This document shows positions 15,572-23,644 of a stretch of DNA of 43,334 nucleotides, in pieces. The translations under genes were made by a program, and so were the position numbers. Under the pieces are notes generated by a model that saw nothing but the letters and a program-made list of their open reading frames with translations, was not told where the DNA came from and ran no database searches. This stretch comes from CAYJBP01 sp964368605 (GTDB lineage Bacteria; Bacillota; Dehalobacteriia; UBA4068), in the NCBI GenBank assembly GCA_964368605.1, contig CAYJBP010000007.1, positions 1 through 43,334 of the forward strand, given 5' to 3'. Position 1 is the first letter of the stretch. Each line of letters starts with the position of its first letter.

Positions 15572-16921
15572 TTATCCTAATAATAATTGCTTAATCTTAT
15601 CAATATCTTGCTTGGTTTGATGATTATTATCTAAATCTTTATCAATATTTTTAATGCCATGAATAACCGTGGCATGATCCCTTTTGCCAAAATCTCGACC
15701 AATTTGCGGCAATGTTGCCCCAATCATCTCGCGGCATAAATACATCGCCACATGCCTGGGATGCGATAAATAGCGATCCCGTTTGGGCCCTTGTATAGCC
15801 TCTACCGATATCTGATAATACTCAGCCACAGCCTTTTGTACCAGGGCTATTGTTAAACGTGGCTTGTCCTCATCGGGTATTAATCCTTGCAATACCTCTT
15901 TGGTTTGATTAATATCTACTTGCGGAATATTATATAGATTAGCATAATATATTATTTTATTTAAAGCCCCTTCCAGTTCGCGAATATTAGAGCGAATTTT
16001 GCTGGCTATATAAAATAATACATCTTCCGGAATTTCTACCGTATCTTCGTTATTACGCTTTAAGCTGGCTATTTTACGCAAAAGAATTGCACAACGTGTT
16101 TCAAAATTAGGGGCCTGTATATCGGTAATCAAACCACCCTCAAAACGAGAGCGCAAGCGTTCTTCTAAGGTTTCAATCTCTTTGGGGGGGCGGTCGGAAG
16201 AAATTACAATTTGCTTACCGGCCTCGTGCAGGGCATTAAAGGTATGGAAAAACTCCTCCTGAGTACCCTCTTTACCGGTTAAAAATTGAATATCGTCGAT
16301 TAAAAAGATATCGGTAAAGCGATATCTATTTTTAAAATTATGAGCCTTACCGCTACGCACCAAAGAGATAAACTCGTTGGTAAAGGTTTCGGTAGATACA
16401 TAAGCTACCTTTTTTTGGGGATTATTCTTTAAAACAGCTTGGCCAATAGCATGCATTAAATGGGTTTTACCCAAACCGCTACCACCATAAATAAATAATG
16501 GATTATAAGTTTGCGAAGGCCGTTCGCTTACCGCCAAGGCCGCCGCATGGGCAAAACGATTGCTCGAGCCAACCACAAAAGAATCGAATGTATAACGAGG
16601 ATGAAATAAGGCAGGCACCGGGGGGCTTTGCACCGGCTCTGCTTCCTTTTCCTGCATTAATATTTGTTCCTCAGCAGAGTTATCCAAAAAACGAGCCTTC
16701 ATCACTTGCCCGGTTATATTCAAAAGAGCACTTTCCACCAAAGATGTAAAGGTCTGCTCCATATAAGCTTGAGTAAACTCATCGGATACATAAATATTGA
16801 TATTATGGTCTTTGCGGCTAACATTAAGCACAATTGCCGGATTGGCAAACCAGTTATCAAAACTGGAGGGCTTCATTTCTTTACGAATACTGTCTAAAAC
16901 CTTAGGCCACAGCGTGTCCAT
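15572..16921 (-). CDS. dnaA: Chromosomal replication initiator DnaA
   Basis: DnaA is the AAA+ ATPase that binds DnaA boxes and opens oriC. From ATG at 16921, behind AAGGAGGAAGGAT, it has 449 aa. A longer frame of 28 codons upstream has no family similarity and runs through the dnaA promoter. Domain I covers about 1-75 (LWPKVLDSIRKEMKPSSFDNWF), followed by a short linker. The AAA+ core starts near 110, with Walker A GGSGLGKT (146-153) and Walker B FLIDDIQFL. Domain IV ends with the DnaA signature FGKRDHATVIHGI. rpmH is divergent upstream as in most Bacillota, but convergent pyk follows dnaA; the usual dnaN-recF-gyrB genes are absent here. DnaA boxes in and near its promoter suggest autoregulation. 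Confidence 0.97.
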   Translation of the reverse strand: MDTLWPKVLDSIRKEMKPSSFDNWFANPAIVLNVSRKDHNINIYVSDEFTQAYMEQTFTSLVESALLNITGQVMKARFLDNSAEEQILMQEKEAEPVQSPPVPALFHPRYTFDSFVVGSSNRFAHAAALAVSERPSQTYNPLFIYGGSGLGKTHLMHAIGQAVLKNNPQKKVAYVSTETFTNEFISLVRSGKAHNFKNRYRFTDIFLIDDIQFLTGKEGTQEEFFHTFNALHEAGKQIVISSDRPPKEIETLEERLRSRFEGGLITDIQAPNFETRCAILLRKIASLKRNNEDTVEIPEDVLFYIASKIRSNIRELEGALNKIIYYANLYNIPQVDINQTKEVLQGLIPDEDKPRLTIALVQKAVAEYYQISVEAIQGPKRDRYLSHPRHVAMYLCREMIGATLPQIGRDFGKRDHATVIHGIKNIDKDLDNNHQTKQDIDKIKQLLLG

Positions 16922-16970
16922 ATCCTTCCTCCTTGCAGCAAAATAATTTAAATAAATCCGCAATAAAAAA

Positions 16971-16979
16971 TGTGGATAA
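16971..16979 (-). promoter_or_regulatory. DnaA box (perfect)
   Basis: TGTGGATAA on the plus strand is the complement of the consensus TTATCCACA. It lies in the dnaA 5' leader, just after the predicted transcription start. It faces the box at 17009-17017 across 29 bp. Confidence 0.8.
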
Positions 16980-16995
16980 AATTGTCTAGAGATAT

Positions 16996-17024
16996 ATAAT
17001 ATCAAAATTTATCCACAAAAACAA
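16996..17024 (-). promoter_or_regulatory. dnaA promoter with a DnaA box in its spacer
   Basis: On the minus strand TTGTTT (17019-17024) and TATTAT (16996-17001) are 17 bases apart. The perfect DnaA box TTATCCACA (plus strand, 17009-17017) lies wholly in the spacer, so bound DnaA would block RNA polymerase. The -35 is weak, so the promoter assignment is moderate; the box is certain. Confidence 0.6.
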
Positions 17025-17135
17025 GGGTAATTTTGGTCAATTTTAAAATTTATTAACAAAGACCAGCCTAAAGGGGCTATTTTTTTTTGGATGCCAAAAT
17101 TTGTTAAGCCAATAACTTAAAAGTAGATTTTTTAA

Positions 17136-17164
17136 TTGACAATAGCCAAAAATTAAGATATAAT
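17136..17164 (+). promoter_or_regulatory. rpmH promoter
   Basis: Perfect TTGACA (17136-17141) and TATAAT (17159-17164) with a 17-base spacer, the strongest promoter in the window. It is expected to drive rpmH-rnpA and probably yidD-yidC-jag. Confidence 0.85.
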
Positions 17165-17198
17165 TCTTCTGTTAACTATATTAATTATGTTATAATAT

Positions 17199-17207
17199 GG
17201 TGGATAA
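17199..17207 (-). promoter_or_regulatory. DnaA-box-like site
   Basis: GGTGGATAA is the complement of TTATCCACC, one mismatch from the DnaA consensus. It lies in the rpmH leader, 30 bases before the start codon. Confidence 0.45.
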
Positions 17208-17236
17208 AACCTGCCATAAGAATAGGAGGAAATACA

Positions 17237-17374
17237 ATGACAAAACGCACTTATCAACCAAAAAGAAGAGTTCATAAAAGGGAGCATGGCTTTTTAAAGC
17301 GTATGGCAACCAAAAATGGGCGTAATGTATTGCGTCGCCGCAGAGCTAAGGGGCGCAAGCGTCTATCGGCATAA
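17237..17374 (+). CDS. rpmH: 50S ribosomal protein L34
   Basis: This 45-aa basic protein starts ATG behind AATAGGAGGA. The sequence has the L34 hallmarks: TKRTYQPKRRVHKREHGF, then KRMATKNGRNVLRRRRAKGRKRLSA. L34 is a small structural protein of the large ribosomal subunit. It overlaps rnpA by one base (TAATG), so the two are translationally coupled as in most bacteria. It is divergent from dnaA. Confidence 0.97.
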   Translation: MTKRTYQPKRRVHKREHGFLKRMATKNGRNVLRRRRAKGRKRLSA

Positions 17375-17706
17375 TGCTGCCTAAGGAGAACCGCCTGCGG
17401 CAAAAAAGGGATTTTAAGCGGCTTTATAATCGCGGCAAGTCGCAGGCGAATAATTTTTTTGTAATTTATTGGCGCAAAAATGGCCAAAAAGATTTAAGAA
17501 TAGGCTTTTCGATATCCAAAAAGTTGGGAAAAGCCGTTCAACGCAACTTATTAAAAAGGCGCTGCAAAATGGCAGCAAAAACTTTATTAAACGAGTTTTT
17601 GCCCGGCCATGATTATGTATTTATCGTGCGTGCAAATGCCGCCGGCGCCGAATATGCCCAAATAGCAAAGCAAATGGCTAAAGCAATAAGCTTAAGCAAA
17701 AAATAG
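17374..17706 (+). CDS. rnpA: Ribonuclease P protein component
   Basis: RnpA is the protein cofactor of RNase P, which trims tRNA 5' leaders. The 110-aa basic protein shows the family pattern: an N-terminal LPKENRLRQKRDFKRLYNRG, GFSISKKLGKAVQRN, and the RNA-binding motif RNLLKRR (57-63). It begins at the ATG overlapping the rpmH stop. A near-consensus ribosome site is not obvious, so it probably depends on translation of rpmH. The RNase P RNA gene is not in this window. Confidence 0.95.
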   Translation: MLPKENRLRQKRDFKRLYNRGKSQANNFFVIYWRKNGQKDLRIGFSISKKLGKAVQRNLLKRRCKMAAKTLLNEFLPGHDYVFIVRANAAGAEYAQIAKQMAKAISLSKK

Positions 17707-17731
17707 CTTTGCTTAAATTTAGGGGGGCTAA

Positions 17732-17941
17732 ATGGCAAAACTGCTTTTAGGTTTAATTAAATTTTATCAAAAAATAATTTCGCCATTTTTAGGACAAAAT
17801 TGCCGCTATCTGCCCACTTGTTCGCAGTACACATTCGAAGCCATCAGCCGCTATGGCGCTATCAAAGGCAGTTTTTTGGGTTTAAAAAGGATATTGCGCT
17901 GCCATCCTTTTGCCAAAGGCGGCTATGATCCGGTGCCTTAA
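17732..17941 (+). CDS. yidD: Membrane protein insertion efficiency factor YidD
   Basis: YidD is a small membrane-associated protein that helps YidC insert proteins. The 69-aa sequence has all family features: LIKFYQKIISPF, NCRYLPTCSQY with its conserved cysteines, EAI..YG and KRILRCHPFAKGGYDPVP. It starts ATG behind a GGGGGG site, 25 bases after rnpA and 33 before yidC, in the conserved rnpA-yidD-yidC order. Confidence 0.95.
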   Translation: MAKLLLGLIKFYQKIISPFLGQNCRYLPTCSQYTFEAISRYGAIKGSFLGLKRILRCHPFAKGGYDPVP

Positions 17942-17974
17942 AACTAAAAATACTGAGCAGCGTGGAGGATATTG

Positions 17975-19048
17975 ATGAATTTTTTGCAGCAGTCTTTGTG
18001 GCTGGCATCCAGCGAAACTTCCGATCGTAGTGGCGTATGGGGTGCAATTAAAAACGGTATCGAATGGTTTATTAATTCCATCATCGAATTTACCGGCACT
18101 TTTTTAGGCGAACCTAATGTAATAGTAGGTATTTTTATCTTTACTATTATAGTTAAGCTGGCATTGCAGCCTTTAATGAGTAAACAAATGCGCTCGATGC
18201 GTAAAATGACCAAATTGCAGCCGCAAATTCAGGAATTGCAAAAGCGCTATAGTACCAATCCCCAAAAGCAACAGCAGGAAATTATGCGTCTTTATAAAGA
18301 GTATGGCGCATCGCCTTTTGCCGGCTGCTTGCCTTTATTAATTCAGATGCCGATTATTATTGCCTTATTCCAAACTTTAAGGGAATTACCAATCGCCAAC
18401 GAAACCAGCTTTATGTGGATACCCAGCCTAGCCGAACCAGATCCTACCGGCTGGCTATTGCCTTTAATTGCGGCAGCAGCCACCATGTTTCAGCAATTTG
18501 TTACCACCAGCAATCGTCAGGATAAAACCCAAAGAATGATGATGTTTATGATGCCGGTGATGTTTTTTATCTTTGTGCGTTCTTTCCCCTCTTTGCTGGC
18601 CTTTTACTGGATATTCTACAGTATTATCGGGGCCGCTATTCAGTATGTATTGAATAAAAAGTGGGCTAAAGAAGATGCCGCCGAAGAAGCCGAAATCCAA
18701 GCCAAGCGCGAGGCCGAGCTTCTGGAAAAGAAGGCTAAAAAAGCCGAGAAAAAGGGTATCAGTGTTGAGGAATTATTAGAAGAAGAAGAGGAAAATGAAA
18801 ACACGGTGGAAATAGATGGGGTTGAGTATTATCTGCCCCATAACTATAGCCTGCGTGAAAAAAAGGTAAAGGCTCATCCTTATTCCGAAGAGGAAGAAAC
18901 AATTACCATGGTGGTATTACCCGATGGTAAGGAAAAGCCAATTAGCATTTTAAAAAGAAAAACTCCGGCTATCGAGGTGCCTAGTGTAAAGGATTTACTC
19001 TTAGGCGCCGGCAAGAAAAATAAAAAGTCCGATAATGGGGATAAATAA
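17975..19048 (+). CDS. yidC: Membrane protein insertase YidC/Oxa1 family
   Basis: YidC inserts and folds inner-membrane proteins with or without SecYEG. The 357-aa protein starts ATG behind GGAGG; a TTG one codon earlier is too close to it. Membrane segments lie at about 49-69, 125-145, 158-178 and 185-225, the Oxa1 core. Typical motifs are KLALQPLMSKQMRSMRKM, YGASPFAGCLPLLIQMPIIIALF and FYWIFYSIIGAAIQY. No lipobox is visible at the N-terminus, unlike Bacillus SpoIIIJ. After the core there is a long charged tail (about 230-357) with Glu/Lys-rich coil and no known domain, longer than usual. It sits between yidD and jag. Confidence 0.93.
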   Translation: MNFLQQSLWLASSETSDRSGVWGAIKNGIEWFINSIIEFTGTFLGEPNVIVGIFIFTIIVKLALQPLMSKQMRSMRKMTKLQPQIQELQKRYSTNPQKQQQEIMRLYKEYGASPFAGCLPLLIQMPIIIALFQTLRELPIANETSFMWIPSLAEPDPTGWLLPLIAAAATMFQQFVTTSNRQDKTQRMMMFMMPVMFFIFVRSFPSLLAFYWIFYSIIGAAIQYVLNKKWAKEDAAEEAEIQAKREAELLEKKAKKAEKKGISVEELLEEEEENENTVEIDGVEYYLPHNYSLREKKVKAHPYSEEEETITMVVLPDGKEKPISILKRKTPAIEVPSVKDLLLGAGKKNKKSDNGDK

Positions 19049-19089
19049 AGTTTAAACCAAACTAAATTACCCCCTTAGGAGGGAATATA

Positions 19090-20178
19090 ATGAAAAAATC
19101 TTTTGAAGCCACAGGTAAAACAATCGATGAAGCCGTAGAGGCATTATTGGTTAAAGCCAATATTTCTATTGCTGATATAGATTCCGATGATATCGAAATC
19201 CTAAGTGGCGGCAGCGGTGGTTTTTTCGGCCTTGGGCGTAAAGATGCCAAGGTAAGAATCACTATCGAAACCCCCGATCAACCGGCAGCTAAGCCCGAAC
19301 CCAAACCGGCACCCAAGCCTGCACCTAAACCGGCTGCTAAACCTGCCTACGAAAAACCAGAACAAACTTTGCCTAAACAAAGCCCGGCTAAAGACCAGCA
19401 CCGCGACGTTAAGCCGCAGCATCAAGCTGCTGCCAAGCCCGAGCAACAACGCAAACCGCAAGTGCCTAAAACTGCTGCAAGCAGCCAAACCAAGCCGGAA
19501 CATAAAGAAGGCCAAGCCCCTAAGCCCCATCGTGGCGAGCCCCGTAATCGTGGTTATCAAATCCAAACCGAGGCCGAGGCTAATGAGATGGCAGCTATTG
19601 CCATTAATTTCCTAAAGCCGATTTTCCAAAGCTTAGAAGTTCAACCCGAGTATCAGCATTTTGTTAAAGAAGGCATTTTATGGATTACCTTTAGCGGCCA
19701 AGCCTTAGGCTCTTTAATCGGCCGTCGGGGCGAAACCTTAAATTCTTTGCAATATTTAACCAATTTGGCTGTTAACAAAGACAAAAAAGATCATATCCGT
19801 TTGGTTTTGGATGTCGAAAACTATCGTGCCGGCCGTGAGGAAACCTTGGCTGCTTTGGCCAAAAGGATGGCCGATAAAGCCGTTCGTACCGGCAAATGGG
19901 TAGAGCTGGAACCGATGAATCCGCATGAAAGACGCATTGTTCATATTGCTTTGCAAAATGATAAGCGAGTAGATACAACCAGCCAAGGCGATGAGCCTTA
20001 TCGCCGTATTGTAATTAATCGCAAACGTCATGATAAAAAGAAGCATCATAATAATCGTCCTAAAAACAATCAGCCGCCAGCCAATCAACAGGCCAATCCT
20101 GCACCTACTAATGAGCAATTAAGCCTAAGCCAGCAGCTGGATCGTCAATTTGAAGAGCAAATCAAAAACAGATCATAA
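19090..20178 (+). CDS. jag: Jag/KhpB RNA-binding protein
   Basis: The 362-aa protein has three domains. Jag-N (1-57) includes KSFEATGKTIDEAVEALL and GGFFGLGRKDAKVRI. A KH domain (about 165-230) has IGRRGETLNSLQYLTNLAVN, where the GxxG loop is GRRG. An R3H domain (about 240-320) includes ERRIVHIAL and a basic RRIVINRKR. KhpB with KhpA binds many RNAs and affects cell elongation and division in Bacillota. Between Jag-N and KH lies a long low-complexity linker rich in Pro, Ala and Lys, with PKPAPKPA repeats (about 65-150). The C-terminal tail is Asn/Gln-rich. It starts ATG behind AGGAGGG, last in the rpmH transcription block before tandem hairpins. Confidence 0.93.
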   Translation: MKKSFEATGKTIDEAVEALLVKANISIADIDSDDIEILSGGSGGFFGLGRKDAKVRITIETPDQPAAKPEPKPAPKPAPKPAAKPAYEKPEQTLPKQSPAKDQHRDVKPQHQAAAKPEQQRKPQVPKTAASSQTKPEHKEGQAPKPHRGEPRNRGYQIQTEAEANEMAAIAINFLKPIFQSLEVQPEYQHFVKEGILWITFSGQALGSLIGRRGETLNSLQYLTNLAVNKDKKDHIRLVLDVENYRAGREETLAALAKRMADKAVRTGKWVELEPMNPHERRIVHIALQNDKRVDTTSQGDEPYRRIVINRKRHDKKKHHNNRPKNNQPPANQQANPAPTNEQLSLSQQLDRQFEEQIKNRS

Positions 20179-20197
20179 GTAGTCCCGATTTACGGGT

Positions 20198-20230
20198 AAA
20201 AGGGGCTGTCGCAACTGCGACAACCCTTTT
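20198..20230 (+). terminator. Terminator after jag, GGGCTGTCGC repeat copy 3
   Basis: AAAAGGGGCTGTCGC (20198-20212) pairs with 20217-20230 with one mismatch and an AACT loop, ending in TTTT. Its core matches the copies at 3964, 15519 and 20315. Confidence 0.8.
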
Positions 20231-20242
20231 ATATTCTAAAAT

Positions 20243-20268
20243 CTTTTGCTTTTTTTTAAAAGCAAAAG
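20243..20268. repeat. AT-rich inverted repeat between jag and mnmE
   Basis: CTTTTGCTTTT (20243-20253) is exactly complementary to 20258-20268, with a TTTT loop. It resembles the inverted repeats at 15371 and 43194. Confidence 0.6.
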
Positions 20269-20314
20269 GGCTTAATCTTTTAATATTTGCTGCGCAAATA
20301 AAAAATAAAGCAAA

Positions 20315-20352
20315 GGGGGCTGCCGCAAATATTTTTCTTATTGCGACAGCCC
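20315..20352. terminator. Hairpin upstream of mnmE, GGGCTGTCGC repeat copy 4
   Basis: GGGGCTGCCGC (from 20316) pairs with GCGACAGCCC (20343-20352) with one mismatch and a large AT loop of about 16 bases. TTATTTTAT follows. It lies 25 bases before mnmE, so it separates mnmE from the jag unit. Confidence 0.6.
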
Positions 20353-20376
20353 TTATTTTATAAAATAGGTATAAAT

Positions 20377-21768
20377 ATGAATACAAATGATACAATAGCC
20401 GCCATCGCCACCCCTAGTGGTGCAGGCGGTATTGGCATAATCCGCATTAGCGGCATCCAGGCTCGCCCAATACTGGAGCAGCTTTTTTGCCCCTTTAAAC
20501 AAGAGCCCTATCAAAGCCATAAAATGTATTTGGGCAAAATCTATCAGCCTAAAACCAAGGCCGTTCTTGATAAAGCCTTGGCCGTTTTGATGGCCTCGCC
20601 CAATTCCTATACCAAAGAGGATATTGTTGAATTACATTGCCATGGTGGCCCTTTGGTATTATCCCTGGTTTTGCAGGCCGTTTTAAGTTGCGGTGCTCGC
20701 CTGGCTCAACCCGGCGAATTTACTATGCGTGCCTTCCTAAACGGCGCTCTTTCCTTAGCCGAGGCCGAGGCCGTAGCCGATTTAATCAGCGCCAAAACCG
20801 CATCCTCGGCAGGCCAAGCAGCCCAGCAATTAGCCGGCCATCTTAAAGCCAAAATCGAACCTTTAGAACAAAAATTGCTGGATTTATTAGCCGCAATCAC
20901 CGTGGCCGTCGATTTCCCCGATGATGCCGATTGCCCATCAGAGCAGGCTTTAATTAGCGAGCTTACCAATTTAAGGCAAAATATTAGCGCTATTTTAGCA
21001 AGTGCCGATTTAGGGCGCATCTATCGTGAAGGCATTAATGTAGTTTTAGCAGGTGCCGCCAATGTGGGCAAATCCAGCCTATTAAACTGCCTGCTAGGCG
21101 ACGAGCGCGCCATTGTTAGCGCCCAAGCCGGAACTACCCGTGATATCATCGAAGAAGGCTTTAATTTAGACGGTATCCCCTTAATTTTGCGTGATACCGC
21201 CGGCATTCGTGATAGCGAGGCCGGTTTGGATGAAGTGGAAATCATCGGCATTAAGCGCAGCCGCCAGGCCTTAAGCCTAGCGCAGATCAGCCTGATTATT
21301 TTTGATAGCCAAGTAGGCCTCGATGCCACCGCTTTGGCTATTTTAGCCGAAAAGCCTGCTAAGTTCATGATTATTGCCAATAAATCTGATTTACTCGATC
21401 CCATCCAGTATAAGAACCTAGAAAACGAATTATTAAATTATGCGCCACTTAGCGATATCGCCTTTATCTCGGCCAAGCAAAATATCGGCATAGAACCGTT
21501 TTTAGCTGCCCTTAAAGCCAAAATTATCGGCAATCGTAAAGAAGAAGGGCGCGAATTTATGCTCAATAATATTCGCCATCAAGAAGCCTTAAAAGAGGCC
21601 GATTATCATTTAGCAGCGGCCATTACCACCCTAGAAGACGGCCTTACTCTGGACTTATGCGGTGTCGATTTAGAGGCCGCCTGGCAAGCCTTGGGTACTA
21701 TTAATGGCAAAACGGCCGCCGAGGAAGTTATCACTAATATCTTTGCCAATTTTTGCGTGGGGAAATAA
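20377..21768 (+). CDS. mnmE: tRNA modification GTPase MnmE
   Basis: MnmE with MnmG installs the cmnm5 or nm5 group on wobble U34 of several tRNAs. From ATG at 20377 it has 463 aa. A TTG 12 codons earlier lies inside a hairpin and is rejected. The N-terminal tetrahydrofolate-binding domain begins DTIAAIATPSGAGGIGIIRISG. The G-domain (about 220-375) has GAANVGKSS, AGTTRD, DTAGIRD and NKSD. The C-terminus ends FCVGK, the conserved cysteine motif required for modification. The ribosome site (ATAGGT) is weak. It precedes mnmG and rsmG with minimal spacing in the classical origin-proximal cluster. Confidence 0.96.
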   Translation: MNTNDTIAAIATPSGAGGIGIIRISGIQARPILEQLFCPFKQEPYQSHKMYLGKIYQPKTKAVLDKALAVLMASPNSYTKEDIVELHCHGGPLVLSLVLQAVLSCGARLAQPGEFTMRAFLNGALSLAEAEAVADLISAKTASSAGQAAQQLAGHLKAKIEPLEQKLLDLLAAITVAVDFPDDADCPSEQALISELTNLRQNISAILASADLGRIYREGINVVLAGAANVGKSSLLNCLLGDERAIVSAQAGTTRDIIEEGFNLDGIPLILRDTAGIRDSEAGLDEVEIIGIKRSRQALSLAQISLIIFDSQVGLDATALAILAEKPAKFMIIANKSDLLDPIQYKNLENELLNYAPLSDIAFISAKQNIGIEPFLAALKAKIIGNRKEEGREFMLNNIRHQEALKEADYHLAAAITTLEDGLTLDLCGVDLEAAWQALGTINGKTAAEEVITNIFANFCVGK

Positions 21769-21769
21769 T

Positions 21770-23644
21770 ATGTTAAAATCAAACCAATATCTAGCAGGCG
21801 ATTATCAGGCAATTATTATCGGAGCAGGCCATGCCGGTTGCGAAGCCGCCTTAGCCTGCGCCCGTAAAGGCCTCAAAACCCTTCTTATTACCATGAGCCC
21901 GGAGGCCAGCGCCATGGCGCCCTGCAATCCGGCCATCGGAGGGCCGGCCAAAAGCGTTTTAGTTAAGGAAATTGATGCCCTAGGCGGCGCAATGGCCAAA
22001 ATCTGCGATGCCTCTCAAATTCAAATGCGCCTTTTAAATACCGGTAAAGGCCCTGCGGTACAGGCCTTACGTGCCCAAATCGATAAGGCTCTTTATCAGC
22101 ATTTAATGCGCTTTTATCTAGAAAAACAGCCTAATCTTTCCATTCGCCAAGGCGAAGTTAGCGAGCTGATTATCGAAAATCAGCAAATCAAAGGCTGCGC
22201 TACCAGTTTTGGTGCGGTTTTTAGTGCCGAAAATATTATTATTTGCAGCGGCACCTATTTGCAAGGACGGGTAATTATCGGCGAAAACGATTATCCTTCC
22301 GGCCCTTTAGGCTATCCGCCGGCCATGCTTTTAGGCCAATACTTGGCCGATTTAGGCCTAAATATGCGCCGCTTTAAAACCGGCACCCCGGCTCGTTTGG
22401 ATGCTCGTAGCTTGGATTTTGACCAAATGGAAGAACAGCCCGGCACAAGCGGCCTTTATTTTTCTTATTTAACATCAGATGGCGACTATCAGCGCCCTTC
22501 CCTGCCCTGCTGGCTTACCTATACCAATGCTAAAACGCATCAAATCATCCATGATAATTTACATCGTGCGCCACTATATTCGGGGCGCATCGACGGTGTA
22601 GGGCCACGTTATTGCCCCTCTATCGAGGATAAAGTGGTGCGCTTTGGCGATCGTGATGCCCATCAACTTTTCCTCGAGCCGGAAAATGTAGATGGCCGCG
22701 AATATTATATGCAAGGCATGTCGTCCTCTTTGCCCGAGGATGTGCAAATAGAGTTTATCCGCAGCATAAAAGGCCTGCACCGAGCCGAGATTATCCGCCC
22801 TGCCTATGCCATTGAATATGATTGCCTCGACCCTTTACAATTGCAAATTACCCTCGAGCATAAGCAAATTAGCGGCCTATTTGCAGCAGGCCAAATCAAT
22901 GGAACTTCCGGTTATGAGGAAGCCGCAGCCCAAGGCCTATTGGCCGGCGCTAATCTGGCTGCTAAAGTTTTAGGCGAGCCGCCTGTTATTTTAGGCCGAG
23001 ATCAAGCCTATATCGGGGTTTTGGCCGATGATTTAGTAACCAAAGGCACCGAGGAACCGTATCGCCTCTTTACCTCGCGCGCCGAATATCGCCTGCTACT
23101 GCGCCAAGATAATGCCGATTTGCGCCTAACCGAATTAGGCTATCAAATTGGCCTGGTCGATCAAGATCGCTACCTGTGCTTTATGGCTAAAAAAGAAGCT
23201 ATCGAAGCGGAAATCGGCCGCTTAAATCAATATCATCCCAGCCGAGCAGAATTACAGGCTTTAGCCATCGAAAGCCAGCGCGAAATTACCCTGGCTACCT
23301 TGCTAAAAAGGCCGCAATTTAATTATGATATTCTGGCTAAATCCTTTCCGCCACCTGCACCTTTAGCCAAAGATATTCGTGAGCAAACCGAAATTGCCAT
23401 TAAATACGAAGGCTATATTGCCAAGCAAATCGAGCAGGTAAAGCGCTTCCGCAAAATGGAAGAAAAGCTTTTGCCCAAAGATATCGATTATCAGGCCATA
23501 GCCGGCCTTTCGAATGAGGCTTTACAAAAATTAAGTGATTTTAGGCCGGTATCCCTAGGCCAAGCAAGCCGTATTAGTGGGGTTTCGCCCGCCGATATCA
23601 ATGTACTGTTAATATTTTTAAAATTAAAGGGCTATTATGATTGA
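21770..23644 (+). CDS. mnmG: tRNA uridine 5-carboxymethylaminomethyl modification enzyme MnmG
   Basis: MnmG is the FAD partner of MnmE in U34 modification. From ATG at 21770 it has 624 aa, usual for the family; a longer frame overlaps mnmE and lacks similarity. The FAD-binding motif is IIIGAGHAGCEAALA near residue 15-30. SPEASAMAPCNPAIGGPAKS, GTYLQGRVIIGE, FKTGTPARLD, PRYCPSIEDK and FAAGQINGTSGYEEAAAQG are all family signatures. TSRAEYRLLLRQDNAD and the helical C-terminus follow. It begins one base after the mnmE stop and overlaps rsmG by eight bases, so translation is coupled. Confidence 0.96.
   Translation: MLKSNQYLAGDYQAIIIGAGHAGCEAALACARKGLKTLLITMSPEASAMAPCNPAIGGPAKSVLVKEIDALGGAMAKICDASQIQMRLLNTGKGPAVQALRAQIDKALYQHLMRFYLEKQPNLSIRQGEVSELIIENQQIKGCATSFGAVFSAENIIICSGTYLQGRVIIGENDYPSGPLGYPPAMLLGQYLADLGLNMRRFKTGTPARLDARSLDFDQMEEQPGTSGLYFSYLTSDGDYQRPSLPCWLTYTNAKTHQIIHDNLHRAPLYSGRIDGVGPRYCPSIEDKVVRFGDRDAHQLFLEPENVDGREYYMQGMSSSLPEDVQIEFIRSIKGLHRAEIIRPAYAIEYDCLDPLQLQITLEHKQISGLFAAGQINGTSGYEEAAAQGLLAGANLAAKVLGEPPVILGRDQAYIGVLADDLVTKGTEEPYRLFTSRAEYRLLLRQDNADLRLTELGYQIGLVDQDRYLCFMAKKEAIEAEIGRLNQYHPSRAELQALAIESQREITLATLLKRPQFNYDILAKSFPPPAPLAKDIREQTEIAIKYEGYIAKQIEQVKRFRKMEEKLLPKDIDYQAIAGLSNEALQKLSDFRPVSLGQASRISGVSPADINVLLIFLKLKGYYD

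Larger units (their letters stand above)
16922..17236. other. Candidate oriC / dnaA-rpmH intergenic region
   Basis: This 315-bp AT-rich spacer between divergent dnaA and rpmH holds two perfect DnaA boxes (16971-16979 and 17009-17017), one near-match (17199-17207), a likely dnaA promoter and a consensus rpmH promoter. Gene order here is that of bacterial replication origins. Only two or three boxes are visible, few for a full oriC, so the main origin could lie nearby or use degenerate sites. Confidence 0.55.

Noticed and set aside
16922..17005. N-terminal extension of DnaA by 28 codons
   Set aside because: The extension has no DnaA-family similarity and crosses the DnaA box and promoter. The ATG at 16921 has AAGGAGG at good spacing and gives the standard MDTLWPKVL start.
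17068..17092. Short AGCC/GGCT stem followed by nine Ts in the dnaA-rpmH spacer
   Set aside because: The stem is only four pairs and no plus-strand gene ends just upstream, so a terminator call is not supported.
21704..21769. Longer MnmG start overlapping mnmE
   Set aside because: The added 22 residues are only the out-of-frame reading of the mnmE end; ATG at 21770 gives the normal family N-terminus.
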